Assembly: GCA_963814975.1 (NCBI GenBank) | Contig: CAWFFB010000030.1 | Span: 186,001-250,000, forward strand | Length of the DNA: 64,000 nucleotides | Source: CAVUXJ01 sp963814975 | Lineage (GTDB): Bacteria; Acidobacteriota; Vicinamibacteria; Vicinamibacterales; CAVVIG01 | Direction: 5' to 3' | Shown here: positions 26,084 to 35,222 of the stretch, piece after piece | Layout: each line of letters begins with the position of its first letter | How positions within the stretch are numbered: the first letter of the stretch is position 1 | The notes under the pieces: generated by a model | The model's database searches: none | Told to the model about the DNA's origin: nothing | Seen by the model: only the letters and a program-made list of their open reading frames with translations | Program-made: the position numbers and the translations under genes

Positions 26084-27771
26084 CGCACCTGAGCGCTGAC
26101 GTGCTGGTGGTTGGAGCCGGCGGGGCCGGCATGTACGCCGCAATTGCGGCGGCTAGAGAGGGGAGCTCCGTCCTCCTGCTCGACAAGAACCTGATTGGAC
26201 GCGGCGGTGCCACCATCATGGCTCAGATGACCGTGGCCGCGGCGATTGGGCATCAAGAGCCGGACGATTGGGTCCTCCATCTGGAAGATACCCTGGAGGC
26301 AGGACGAGGAATCTGCAACGAACCGCTTTCGGCGATGGTGTGCCAGCGGGGCCCTGAGCGGATCCTCGAAATGGACCGCTGGGGCACCCGTTGGGCCCGC
26401 CAAGACGGGCATATCAAACAGGTCGGCGCACCAGGTCACCGCCGCAAACGCTGTTGCTACGTCGATTTTCTGAGTACCGGACCGGCCGTGGCGGGCACGC
26501 TGCGCCGGCAGGTCAGCGGCATGGCAAACGTCCGCCGACTGAGCAACGTCGCGGTCATTGAAATTTGTGTTGCGGCCGGTCACGTCCGCGGTGCGGTCGC
26601 GTTGGATCTTTCGAGGGGATCGCTGCTCACGATCGCTGCCCGCACGGTGATTCTGGCGGCCGGCGGGTTGACGAAAATCTTTCGCCGCAACAGCGCCTCG
26701 GCAAACATGAGCGGAGAGGCGTACTGGCTGGCGCTGGAGGCTGGCGCCGAGCTGGTGGACATGGAGTTCGTGCAGTTCTTTCCGATTGCGCATCTGGCGC
26801 CTCGACTGGTCGGCATGGACCCGATCATGTGGGATCCGTTCCGCTACAAGCTTGGCGGAAAACTGTTGAACGGAAACTTCGAGGAGTTCATTCATCGATA
26901 CGGTGGCCAGGATGAAGGACGCTACACCGCCGCTCGGGATCTGGCGTCGTACGCAATCCTGAAAGAGGTCGAGGCCGGACGCGGGTCGCCTCATGGGGGC
27001 GTGTATCTCGATTTTCGTCATGTCCCCGACGACAGCCTTCGAGAAGCCTTCGGGCCTGTCATCGATCGCCTTCTGAAAAACGGGATTGATTTGACCCGGG
27101 TGCCGATTGAAGTGGCGCCGACGGCCCACTATCATATGGGCGGTATTGCGGTAAACGACCGCATGGAGACCCGGGTTGCCGGTCTGTTTGCGGCGGGTGA
27201 AGCCGTCGGAGGAGCCAACGGCGCGAACCGCCTGTCGGGCAACGCCATCACCGAGGCCTTGGTCTTCGGAGAGCGCGCCGGCTTTTTTGCCGCCAAGGCC
27301 GCCATGGACACGGATCTGGACTGGTCACCAGCATACGTTCAGCGGGCTCGTGCGGAATTCTCCGCGCTCCGGCAACACAAAGAAAAAGGCTTGGGGCCCG
27401 CAGCCCTGCAGAACAGCATCCAGGACCTGATGTGGGAAAACGCCGGACCGTTTCGATCGGGCAAGAATCTCGAAAGGGCTCTGCCGGCGCTGCACGGATT
27501 CCATGATCAATTACAGGAGCTGGCGATAGCACCCGGCGACATTTTCAATCTGGATCTGCAGGACTGGTACGAACTGAAGGCAATGCTCCGTAGCTCCGAG
27601 GCGGTCGTCATGGGAGCGTTGAACAGGGCAGAAAGCCGAGGAGCGCATCAGCGACTCGATTTTCCGCAGACGATCGCGGCGTTCGAGAGAAATCAGCTGT
27701 TGTCGCTCGAGGATGGAACGATGACGAGCCGCTGGACTTCTGTCGTCCGGTCGGGAATGCCATCCGCCTGA
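26080..27771 (+). CDS. FAD-binding fumarate-reductase/aspartate-oxidase-like flavoprotein
   Basis: 563 residues from GTG 26080 (overlap with the creatininase stop). N-terminal FAD motif LVVGAGGAGMYAA and a C-terminal closure FAAGEAVGGANGANRLSGNAI are the FrdA/SdhA/NadB signatures; YHMGGI carries the substrate-side His and GANRLSGN the catalytic Arg region. The position where SdhA and quinol FrdA bind FAD covalently through His has no His (GRGGATIMAQ), so FAD is presumably non-covalent as in NadB or AprA. The C-terminal helical domain is present. It likely adds or removes hydrogen across an enoate C=C, passing electrons to the ferredoxin-like partner encoded next. Confidence 0.87.
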   Translation: MTHLSADVLVVGAGGAGMYAAIAAAREGSSVLLLDKNLIGRGGATIMAQMTVAAAIGHQEPDDWVLHLEDTLEAGRGICNEPLSAMVCQRGPERILEMDRWGTRWARQDGHIKQVGAPGHRRKRCCYVDFLSTGPAVAGTLRRQVSGMANVRRLSNVAVIEICVAAGHVRGAVALDLSRGSLLTIAARTVILAAGGLTKIFRRNSASANMSGEAYWLALEAGAELVDMEFVQFFPIAHLAPRLVGMDPIMWDPFRYKLGGKLLNGNFEEFIHRYGGQDEGRYTAARDLASYAILKEVEAGRGSPHGGVYLDFRHVPDDSLREAFGPVIDRLLKNGIDLTRVPIEVAPTAHYHMGGIAVNDRMETRVAGLFAAGEAVGGANGANRLSGNAITEALVFGERAGFFAAKAAMDTDLDWSPAYVQRARAEFSALRQHKEKGLGPAALQNSIQDLMWENAGPFRSGKNLERALPALHGFHDQLQELAIAPGDIFNLDLQDWYELKAMLRSSEAVVMGALNRAESRGAHQRLDFPQTIAAFERNQLLSLEDGTMTSRWTSVVRSGMPSA

Positions 27772-27773
27772 AC

Positions 27774-28121
27774 ATGTCGGCCCCCGACTCGGCTCGCGTG
27801 ATGCGCCTTCGGGTCTGGCGCGGCTCGGCGCGGGTCGAGGGTTACTACCAGACTTATGAAGTTCCGTTCGAGGAGGGAATGTCGGTGCTGGACGCGTTGC
27901 GCTGGATTCGCGCCCGCCAAGACTCGAGTCTGGCCATTCGTTACAGTTGCATCAACGCGAATGCCTGCAGGACCTGCATGGCGCTCGTCGACGGCGTTGT
28001 TGAATATACGTGCACGGCGCGGCTGAACGAATCCTGCGCAACCGTCGAACCGCTTCCTACCAGGCCGCTCATCCGGGATCTCGTGACGGATACTGCTCCC
28101 GCAGACGAGACACAACCCTAG
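27774..28121 (+). CDS. Stand-alone SdhB-like [2Fe-2S] protein
   Basis: 115 residues, starting 2 bases after the flavoprotein stop. It equals only the N-terminal ferredoxin domain of succinate dehydrogenase/fumarate reductase iron-sulfur subunits: YEVPFEEGMSVLDALRWI, then four cysteines at 59, 65, 68 and 80. The spacing is C-x5-C-x2-C-x11-C (the usual is x4 in the first gap). The second half with the 4Fe-4S and 3Fe-4S clusters, and any membrane anchor, are absent. The pair is therefore a soluble flavoprotein/[2Fe-2S] unit. It is the last gene of the operon; the next gene is on the other strand. Confidence 0.85.
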   Translation: MSAPDSARVMRLRVWRGSARVEGYYQTYEVPFEEGMSVLDALRWIRARQDSSLAIRYSCINANACRTCMALVDGVVEYTCTARLNESCATVEPLPTRPLIRDLVTDTAPADETQP

Positions 28122-28146
28122 GCACTCCAGGTTCGTGTCGGATCGC

Positions 28147-28389
28147 TCAGGCGGCCGCGCGTCCGGTCGAACGCGGATACAGCCGGACATACTCGCCTTG
28201 GGACGTTCTGCTCAGCACGCCGGCCTCCACCAGCACGTTCAGCACCGCCTCGCACGTGGCCGCACTGGTGGCAAACCGCCGCCGCGCCTGCGGCAGCGTC
28301 AGCCTGTACGCCGGCGCATCGAGAAAGGCCTGCTGCATCCTGACGACCAGGTCCTGAATCCGGCGGCGGCGATCGGCAATCATCGTCAA
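28147..28389 (-). CDS. Small winged-helix-like protein
   Basis: 80 residues: MTMIADRRRRIQ, then LTLPQARRRF, TCEAVLNVLVEAGVLSRTSQGEYVRL. The helix-turn-helix followed by a short beta hairpin (wing) is the pattern of very small transcription-factor-like proteins that I have seen often in acidobacterial genomes. No known target. It is convergent with the catabolic operon, 25 bases past its last stop, and might regulate it, but nothing in the sequence proves that. The annotated start at 28389 may be a few codons early. Confidence 0.6.
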   Translation of the reverse strand: MTMIADRRRRIQDLVVRMQQAFLDAPAYRLTLPQARRRFATSAATCEAVLNVLVEAGVLSRTSQGEYVRLYPRSTGRAAA

Positions 28390-28561
28390 TACCTCCCTCG
28401 TTCAACACGTGCGTTGCACGCCTTACATACCCGTTCAGGTGAGCAAGGTGTGTACCCTATGGTGAGCGAAAGGGTCGTTGCGTTACACGCGCAGAAGTTC
28501 CGGCCATTCAGGATTCACGAAACGCACATAACCATGGTTGGTCCTGAACGTAGTCAACCAT

Positions 28562-29296
28562 CTATTGCACCGGCCCCAGCTCTGCCACAGCCCCGTCTAA
28601 CGCGGTGAGCGCGGCCTGATACGCGGCCGCTTGTTGTTCGGGCGTGGTACCCTCCCCCACGCGGGCGACCGGTTCCCAGCTTGATGGCGGCACGCCGGCC
28701 AGCGTGGCGTGACGGCCGATGTACTGGCGCAACGGGTGCTGCAGTTCGCCGCCGCTTATGTCGGCGAGCGCGGCGGCGACACCGACGTGCATGCCGAGCA
28801 GCAGCAGATGCCGGTGGCGCCGGGACAAGGCCTTCTCGACCCGCGCCGCCAATCCGAGCTCGTCCGAATCCAGCCGGTCGTTCACGCGGCCGAATTCCTC
28901 GGCGTTCGACACGGGCAGGAGGGAAACCTCGCCGACGCCCAGTTCGTTCCCCAAATCGTGCATGGTCCTGATGCGGGGCGCCAGGATCTCGCGCACACGC
29001 GATCGCATCTCGGGCGGCGACAGCACGACGCTGCCGAGGACATTGCTGCAGTAGCCGACGTGAAAGCCCAGCCGGTATGCGGCGGCCCGCGTGGCCGCGG
29101 GCAGGCGGCCGTCGGCGTCGCGCGCGGCGTCGGCGACGGCCGCCGCATCGCGTGCCCAGGCGGATGCCGTCCGCGCGTCGAACAGCGCCGCGAGCGACGG
29201 CGTGAGCGCCAGCCACAGTGCGTTCAGGGCCAGGTAGAGGCCGGTGATGCCGAGTGTTACCAGCAGGAAGCGCTTCACGCCCGGTCGCGGTAGCAT
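28562..29296 (-). CDS. Membrane-anchored protein of unknown function
   Basis: 244 residues (238 if GTG 29278, giving VKRFLLVTLGITGLYLALNA, is the true start, which looks better because it begins just before the helix). One N-terminal TM helix, then a mostly helical Ala/Arg-rich soluble domain with YRLGFHVGYCSNVLGS and a long amphipathic segment VEKALSRRHRHLLLLGMHVG. I do not recognise the family. The gene is divergent from the polytopic protein at 29320; only 23-41 bp separate the start codons, which suggests a shared compact promoter region and related function. Confidence 0.55.
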   Translation of the reverse strand: MLPRPGVKRFLLVTLGITGLYLALNALWLALTPSLAALFDARTASAWARDAAAVADAARDADGRLPAATRAAAYRLGFHVGYCSNVLGSVVLSPPEMRSRVREILAPRIRTMHDLGNELGVGEVSLLPVSNAEEFGRVNDRLDSDELGLAARVEKALSRRHRHLLLLGMHVGVAAALADISGGELQHPLRQYIGRHATLAGVPPSSWEPVARVGEGTTPEQQAAAYQAALTALDGAVAELGPVQ

Positions 29297-29319
29297 AGCA
29301 GTCCCCGTCCGGGGACGCC

Positions 29320-30930
29320 ATGCATCCAGGCCAGTTCATTGCGCATTTCATCAACACCGCGATCATCACGGCCATCGTCGCGGCGCTGGTGCTCTGGCGC
29401 TACAAGGTGGGTGTGCTCGCGGGCATGAGCACTGGCGGTACCGTGGAGCTCCCGATACCACCGCCAGCCTTGCGAGCGCCGGCCTCCGGGACCGCGGCCG
29501 CGGCGGACGCCGTCGTCTGGGAGCGGCAGGTGCGGCGCCGCGTCGACGTCGGCACCGCCCTGATCGTGCTGGTGTGCTCGCTGCCGCTCGCATATCTCGC
29601 CGCCGCAGCCGTCGGCGACACGACGCCGATGCATGTGCTGGGGCAGACGGGTCAGTTCCTGCTTGCCGCGGTGCCGATCGCCGCCTTGCTGGCAGCCTAT
29701 TCGTGGCGCCAGGCGCTACTTCATGCCGTCGCGCTGCTGGCCGGCGGCGCGGCGCTGATGCTGGCGGTGTCCGCTCTGCAGCGGTTGGCAGTCGGCCGGT
29801 CGCCGTCGCCGGATCAGTTCCTCAACGGTCTCATCTTCCTGCAGCTGACCGCGCTCAATGCCGTCGCGCCGCTGCTGGTGATGCTGGTGACCGCGCTGCC
29901 GCGGGTGCGGGGAGTGGCGCCGATGACGTTCGTGGGCCTGCTGGTGTTCAGTCTTGCGCCGCTCGGGGGATCTCAGCTGACCCGCGCACTGGCCATGACC
30001 AGAACCGGCAGCGAGCTGGTCGTGAACGCGGGCCTGTCGATCGGGTTCGTCCTGCTGGCGGTGCCGACCGGCTGGGTGGCATGGCGGTGCCTGGCGGCAA
30101 CGGCACGGGCGTTCGAGACCAAGCGTGTCGCCGACAGCGAGGTGCTGGTCAACGTGTGGTGGGTGATGTTCGTGTCCGCGTTCTGGATTGACTACGTGAA
30201 CGTGCACCCCTGGTCGTGGCCGCCGCTGCTGATCGCCGTGGCCGTGTGCGTGGCGTTCGCCGTCCTCTACCGCTTGACGCTTCGGCGGTGGCTGCCGCCC
30301 TCGCGACCGGCATGCCGGACGCTGCTCCTGTTGCGAGTGTTCGCCGACGTGTCGCGTACTGAACGGCTGTTCGATCGGGTTGCCGGCCGCTGGCGATGGC
30401 TGGGTCCCGTGACGACGATCGCGGCGCCGGACGTGGCGGCCCGGACGGTGGACCCCAGCGACTTCCTGGAGTTCGCCACCGGCCGGATGCACGCGCGGTT
30501 CGTGAATTCGGCCGCCGACCTCGACGAGCGCCTGCGGCATCTCGACGGGGCTCCCGATCCCGACGGCCGCTATCGTGTGAGCGAGCTGTGCTGTCGAGCC
30601 GACACCTGGCGCGCGGCTGTCGTAAGCCTGATGGATCGCGCCGACGCCGTTCTGATGGACCTCCGGGACTTCTCGAAGAAGCGCGCCGGCTGCGCCTTCG
30701 AACTGCAGCAGCTCGGCCAGCGCTTCGACGCGCATCGGCTGGTGCTGGCCGTGGATGCCAGCACGGATCGCGAGTTTCTCGCCACGAACCTCGCCAGCGG
30801 CGCGGCCCGCATAGTCGAGCTGCCACGGTACGCCAGCGATCGCGATCTGGAGCACGTGTTCGAGGAAGTTGTTGCCGGGGCGTATGGCCAGGATGCAGCG
30901 CCACCTCGAGCCACGACGACGGTACGCTGA
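29320..30930 (+). CDS. Polytopic membrane protein with C-terminal soluble effector-like domain, unknown function
   Basis: 536 residues. The first ~325 hold about eight TM helices (first at 8-28; others at ~76-98, 112-155, 170-260 and 285-320). The last ~200 residues are soluble: CRTLLLLRVFADVSRTERLFD, then RWRWLGPVTTIAAPDVAART, RADAVLMDLRDFSKKRAGCAFEL, HRLVLAVDAST. The alternation of hydrophobic strands and helices, with D-x-R after a strand, recalls Rossmann-like TIR/flavodoxin-type domains, but I see no catalytic motif that fixes it. Homologous-looking membrane proteins of unknown function exist in proteobacteria. Divergent with the anchored protein at 28562. Confidence 0.6.
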   Translation: MHPGQFIAHFINTAIITAIVAALVLWRYKVGVLAGMSTGGTVELPIPPPALRAPASGTAAAADAVVWERQVRRRVDVGTALIVLVCSLPLAYLAAAAVGDTTPMHVLGQTGQFLLAAVPIAALLAAYSWRQALLHAVALLAGGAALMLAVSALQRLAVGRSPSPDQFLNGLIFLQLTALNAVAPLLVMLVTALPRVRGVAPMTFVGLLVFSLAPLGGSQLTRALAMTRTGSELVVNAGLSIGFVLLAVPTGWVAWRCLAATARAFETKRVADSEVLVNVWWVMFVSAFWIDYVNVHPWSWPPLLIAVAVCVAFAVLYRLTLRRWLPPSRPACRTLLLLRVFADVSRTERLFDRVAGRWRWLGPVTTIAAPDVAARTVDPSDFLEFATGRMHARFVNSAADLDERLRHLDGAPDPDGRYRVSELCCRADTWRAAVVSLMDRADAVLMDLRDFSKKRAGCAFELQQLGQRFDAHRLVLAVDASTDREFLATNLASGAARIVELPRYASDRDLEHVFEEVVAGAYGQDAAPPRATTTVR

Positions 30931-30974
30931 ATCAGAAACGGCCCTCGCGGTACGGCAGCCTGATCTCGCTCGGT

Positions 30975-31038
30975 CGGAACAAGGCCAACGTCGCGGGAAT
31001 CGTGCGAGAAGGTTGTTTCCTCAGCCTGGAGTCGGAAC
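30975..31038 (+). repeat. Interspersed repeat R1, copy 1
   Basis: 64 bp that recur at 53492-53556 with 6 mismatches and one single-base gap. The core is TCGCGGGAATCGTGCGA followed by GAAGGTTG and CCTCAGCCTGGA. In this copy one frame is open (VAGIVREGCFLSLE). It lies at the border between the membrane protein and the lantibiotic dehydratase remnant. Confidence 0.7.
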
Positions 31039-32600
31039 CGCTCGCTCCGATCGAAGCGACCCGGCTGGGCTCGAGACTGGTCTGGTATCTCCCGCGCGGC
31101 TTCGCGCCAAGCGGCCTTTATACAGGCATGACAGGAAATCGTACACCACGAGCTCCTGCGCGCGCTGTTCGGCTCTGAACAGCCGATTGAGATGCATGTG
31201 AACGTAGCTTTCCGCGAGCACCGGGATCGGCACATCCAGCGATCCCGAACGCTCCGCGGCGTGCAGGGCTGCTAGCGCCTCTTGTGCGCGCGTCGAGCGA
31301 TCAGCGAACGCGTCCAGCCACCCTGTCGACGCGTCGGATGGCTCTGAGTCGAGCAGACGGTGCAGGCCTGGTCCGACAGCGCGGTACTTCGCCGCCAGCT
31401 GACGTGCGAACGGCGCATCGGCGCGGAACTCCCGGCCGAAGATCTCGCGGAGCTTCTGCATCAACCGGAGTTTCGCCTCCAGATCGAAGCCGAGGTCCGA
31501 CAGCAGCGCGTCGATGCCAGCGATAGCGGCTTGCCATCGCAGAACGGGGCTGCCGATGCCGCTCACCGGATCGAGCAGCTGGACGATGGTTTCACTATCG
31601 GCCCAGAAGTAGCGTTCGGCAGCGTCGATCCCAGCCTCGCCGCCGTAGCGTTCGATTTCACGCTCGTAGGTGTCGAACCCGAGCCGGCGCACGAGCCCAT
31701 CGCCGAGCGCCTTCGCGACGACGCGCTCGATGCGGCGTTGAATTGTGGCGGCGTGTGTCTTGCCGGCCGCATGCAGGCGCCATCTGAGATGCTCGTCGGG
31801 ATCGGTGTAACGGATGAAGAACCATCGATCGATCACGCGCTTCGACAGCAGTGCCTTGCTGACCGGGCCGATCAGCTGTGACAGCAATCGGTCGGCGGTG
31901 CTCGCGCTTGTGTACAGCTTGGCAAACACCCATTCCGACCCCGGCGCGAACGTGCGCGGAATCGAGATCGGATCGCAACGGCGCGGCGTCGGGGCGGGTG
32001 CGCTCGCTGCCGTCTGTGGTCGCACGACTCGCGGAATCAGCAGCTCGTGCATGTAACGCCCATCATCGCCTTCGGCGCACAGTTCATCCGGGCCCGGGTA
32101 CATCTCTGTGAGCGTCGCGGATTCACGGTCCTTCAGCAAGTGGATCAGCGAGTCGATCGCGAGAGCGTTGTCGAGATCAACGGGGAGCGTGTTGTCGGCG
32201 TCGGTCAGCACGACCCAGCGCGGCAGCCGACGCCGGACTCTTCGTCGAGCGCCTCGACGAGCGACACCTCGCGATACTCATAGCGCTCGGCGAATACCGC
32301 CCGAAAGCGACGGAGTCGATCGTGGTCGGCGCCTGGAGTCAGCCGGCGCAGGACGTCGACGCCGCGGATGATCTCGGCCACGAGCGCTCGATCGAGCGTC
32401 GCCCGGAACGCCGGGCGGACGAGATCGACTTGAAAGAGACGCGTCAGGTCGACCTTGACGGGGAAGGTCCCCAGCCGGTGTGCGATGCCGCGGTACCGTG
32501 CGGGTTCCGCTCCGAGCCCATCGCGGTCGAGCGATTCGAGCAACGCTGCCACCTGCGCCAACTCCCGCGCCACAGGTTCACCCTCGGGAGCGCGGCGCAA
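31021..32600 (-). pseudogene. Lantibiotic dehydratase (LanB/thiopeptide-type) with internal deletion and truncation
   Basis: Two frames on the minus strand form one decayed gene. 32600 to ~32215 holds part of the LanB N-domain (FPVKVDLTRLFQVDLVRPAF, YEYREVSLVEALDEESGVG). About 10 bases later, in another frame, comes the segment that normally lies some 200-300 residues further on (PRWVVLTDADNTLPVDLDN). It is followed by the complete thiopeptide-type C-terminal (SpaB_C) domain: EWVFAKLYTSASTADRLL, WFFIRYTDPDEHLRWRL, YVHMHLNRLFRAEQRAQE. So the gene lost its 5' end, an internal block and its frame. LanB enzymes glutamylate and dehydrate Ser/Thr in RiPP precursors. No precursor peptide or cyclase is visible nearby. 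Confidence 0.75.
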
Positions 32601-32707
32601 CAGGTGGACCAGACAGGCTCGCGAGGCCTCTATGCGGCGTGTCGGTGGTAGTCCTTCAACTGTTCACCCAACCGCAGGGACAGACTAATCAGTAGCCACA
32701 TCATGAA

Positions 32708-34756
32708 TCAATCGATAGCGCGCGGCGAGGACTTGTTTGGCAGTGCGCGATAGACCTGGACCCTTCCCCACCCGTCCTCGAACTGTCCTATCCACTCCAA
32801 GTCTCCCCGCCCCTCGAGTATCGTGACAGCTGTGACGTATGGTGCGGGATCAAGGAATCGCTCATGGATGATGACGTACACCGCACCGCGTCTCAGCAGC
32901 TCGTCCACCCAGGGTCCCGCGGGGAAATCGCGAAGAGCGTCCAACATGGTCCGATACGCGGGAGGATAGTAGCCGCTATAGCCGTTGAGCAGCGGATGCC
33001 AGTGAAAGGTTGATAGGTACTGGTAGATCGCGTCGTTCCTCGGAAACCAGTGGGGCAGCGGCATGGGTAATTCCGCCACGATCCCGGTCGGTTGCTGGCG
33101 CAGCCAGCGATAGGCCGAGGGCACGCCCGAGGGCAGGCGCATCAGCGACGGGGGAGAGAACAGCTCGATCAGGAGCAGCACGGCTGTGCACACGGGAAGC
33201 GCTCGGCGCAGGTGAGTCGAGGAGACCCAAGTCATCACACGCGCAAACCCGAAACCGGCGAGGACCGCAAGCGCAAGCAGCACTAGCACACCGAACCGGG
33301 TGGGTACCCTCAGGCTGCGATACGGTGCGATCCAGGTATAGAGCACCTCATACAATGGCCCATTGAAACCCAGCGTGGCGGACACCGAGAATGCGAGGAT
33401 CACACCGTACATCAAGCGGTGGCGTGTCGGTGGCCACACGCCGAGCGCCGCGAGTGCGAGAGGGAGCAAGCCGGGAAAAAGATTGGTCTCCTGTCCGCCG
33501 AACTCTCTTTGGGTCCATCCGTACACGACGCTGTCGGCCGTCGCAGCCAGATAACTGGCCGCCGTGGCGCTGTAACGACGAACCTCGTCGACCGCGCGCC
33601 CACCTGTCATGTCCAGATTGGCCAGCAAGGGCTGCGCATAACAGGTCGCCACGGTGATGGCAAACAGCGCGCCGGCCAGGAGCGCGCCTGCGGTACGCAC
33701 CTGTATACCCCGCGCGCGTGTCAGCAGGATGATCGGTGCGGTGGCGATGATGGTTGTCACGAAAAAGATAGCGTAATAGATGCTCGAAAGCGTCTGAAGG
33801 GCGACGAACATGCCGGTGTACAGGCCGTCTCGGAGCCGGCCCTGCTCGAGGGTACGGTGGAGCGCCAGAAGCGCGAAGGGCATCCACTGTCCCCACAGCA
33901 GCTCGAGATGCATGTAATGGTCGATCCGATAGAATCCGAACGCGTAGATAATGCCCGCCAACACGCCGGCCGTTGCCTGTCGTGTCAGGTGCTGCACCAG
34001 CAGAAACGCCCCGAGGCCAGACAGCACGAAGCTGGCGAGCACCAGCAGGTTGTAGGCGAGGACCTGATCCATGCCGATCCACAGAAGAGGCCCTGCCAGC
34101 ACGCCTTGAAGCAGCACCGGATCCGAGTAGGCGAGGGTACGAGCTGCCGGGAAGAAGATGTTGCCCTCAAACAGATCGACCGGGTCGTGCCACAAGTGAC
34201 GGGCAATCGAGGCCAGACGCCAGATGTTGAAAAAGGAGTCGTGGTGCGCAGCAACGTGCGTCGACAGCCCTGTGACCTGTGGCCAAGTCATCACCAGCGT
34301 CAGCCCAACGAACAGCCCTGCCACTCGAGCGGACATGCCGACGCGGGGTAAACGCCGCCAAGCGTCCCAGATCCGCAGATGGAGCGGGCACCGACGCACG
34401 AGCGTGTGACGAAGCGCCAGCACCACGAATGCCAGCAGGAGTACGCGCCAGCTGGACATCACCGACACTCTGATGCCGATCGCTGCGAAGCGGAAACCGC
34501 CCAACACCGCCACCCACGCTCCTGCAACGAGTAGCACGAGGCCGGACGCATCGGCTGCGCGGACCCATGCAGGAAGAGCGCGGCAGTCTGGCGCCTGGCG
34601 ACTCATGGACGCACGAAACGTGCATAGCTCCGCTGGCGTCATTCGGCGCAGAGCTCGCCTGAATCGGGAGACATGTCGGTCTCGTGTTTCGGAGGGCTCC
34701 ATGGACTCGTTCATACGGCAGCCGGCAGCGAGCTTAGACAAATACCGTCGTGTCAT
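32708..34756 (-). CDS. Polytopic GT-C-like membrane protein, unknown substrate
   Basis: 682 residues, with a hydrophilic N-terminus of about 65 residues that may partly be over-extended (an internal Met at ~51, MSRQAPDCRALPAWV, is an alternative start). About 11-13 TM helices follow. The first large periplasmic loop contains THVAAHHDSFFNIWRL, an acidic motif after TM 2-3 as in GT-C glycosyltransferases that use lipid-linked sugars. The C-terminal ~150 residues are a soluble domain (GIVAELPMPLPHW, LNGYSGYYPPAYRT, YVIIHERFLDP) like that of many uncharacterised bacterial mannosyltransferase-like proteins. Likely cell-envelope glycan transfer. Confidence 0.65.
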   Translation of the reverse strand: MTRRYLSKLAAGCRMNESMEPSETRDRHVSRFRRALRRMTPAELCTFRASMSRQAPDCRALPAWVRAADASGLVLLVAGAWVAVLGGFRFAAIGIRVSVMSSWRVLLLAFVVLALRHTLVRRCPLHLRIWDAWRRLPRVGMSARVAGLFVGLTLVMTWPQVTGLSTHVAAHHDSFFNIWRLASIARHLWHDPVDLFEGNIFFPAARTLAYSDPVLLQGVLAGPLLWIGMDQVLAYNLLVLASFVLSGLGAFLLVQHLTRQATAGVLAGIIYAFGFYRIDHYMHLELLWGQWMPFALLALHRTLEQGRLRDGLYTGMFVALQTLSSIYYAIFFVTTIIATAPIILLTRARGIQVRTAGALLAGALFAITVATCYAQPLLANLDMTGGRAVDEVRRYSATAASYLAATADSVVYGWTQREFGGQETNLFPGLLPLALAALGVWPPTRHRLMYGVILAFSVSATLGFNGPLYEVLYTWIAPYRSLRVPTRFGVLVLLALAVLAGFGFARVMTWVSSTHLRRALPVCTAVLLLIELFSPPSLMRLPSGVPSAYRWLRQQPTGIVAELPMPLPHWFPRNDAIYQYLSTFHWHPLLNGYSGYYPPAYRTMLDALRDFPAGPWVDELLRRGAVYVIIHERFLDPAPYVTAVTILEGRGDLEWIGQFEDGWGRVQVYRALPNKSSPRAID

Positions 34757-35222
34757 CTGATGATCCCACTATATGAGCGCATCCGAAGGGGAATCCCCGA
34801 CCAAGGCTCATAAGCCATTCGCACTCTTCCGAGCGTAACAGTCGGACGGGTCCACTGCCCGTTTCACCATCCCTCATGCTCCTTGGGAATTGAGGCGGAC
34901 GCCGCTTGAGCGCCCCCGCACAATAGGCGGTGGGAGCCGTTCCGTCTGGGCGATTCCCCGCGGTTTATCCAGCAGCTCCTCCAGTCATTGCTCGAATTGA
35001 TGCCGCTTGAAACGCCGCGGTCGGTCACTCGCCGCGTGTGATTCGGCAGCACGACCGAAGGACCTCTTTCGCAATGGCCGCGGTTCACTTCTTGCCAGCC
35101 GCCCGCCGTGTACGAGCGTCATGTAACGAATCGCAGGGACAGAACACTAGACATCGTTACGTAGAGGTCACTCTGATGCCGCACGTTTCACGTGCCCTGA
35201 GCAACACCGAAGGAGTTGCGCG
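34757..35222. other. Intergenic stretch upstream of the duplicated-domain protein
   Basis: 466 bp with no recognisable gene. CGAAGGAGTTGCGCG directly before the ATG at 35223 is a strong ribosome binding site (AGGAG). Small ORFs such as the one ending near 35039 have no family features. Confidence 0.4.

Noticed and set aside
28147..28389. Regulator of the seven-gene operon
   Set aside because: Its position next to the operon end is suggestive but there is no binding site, coupling or known precedent, so no regulatory claim is made.
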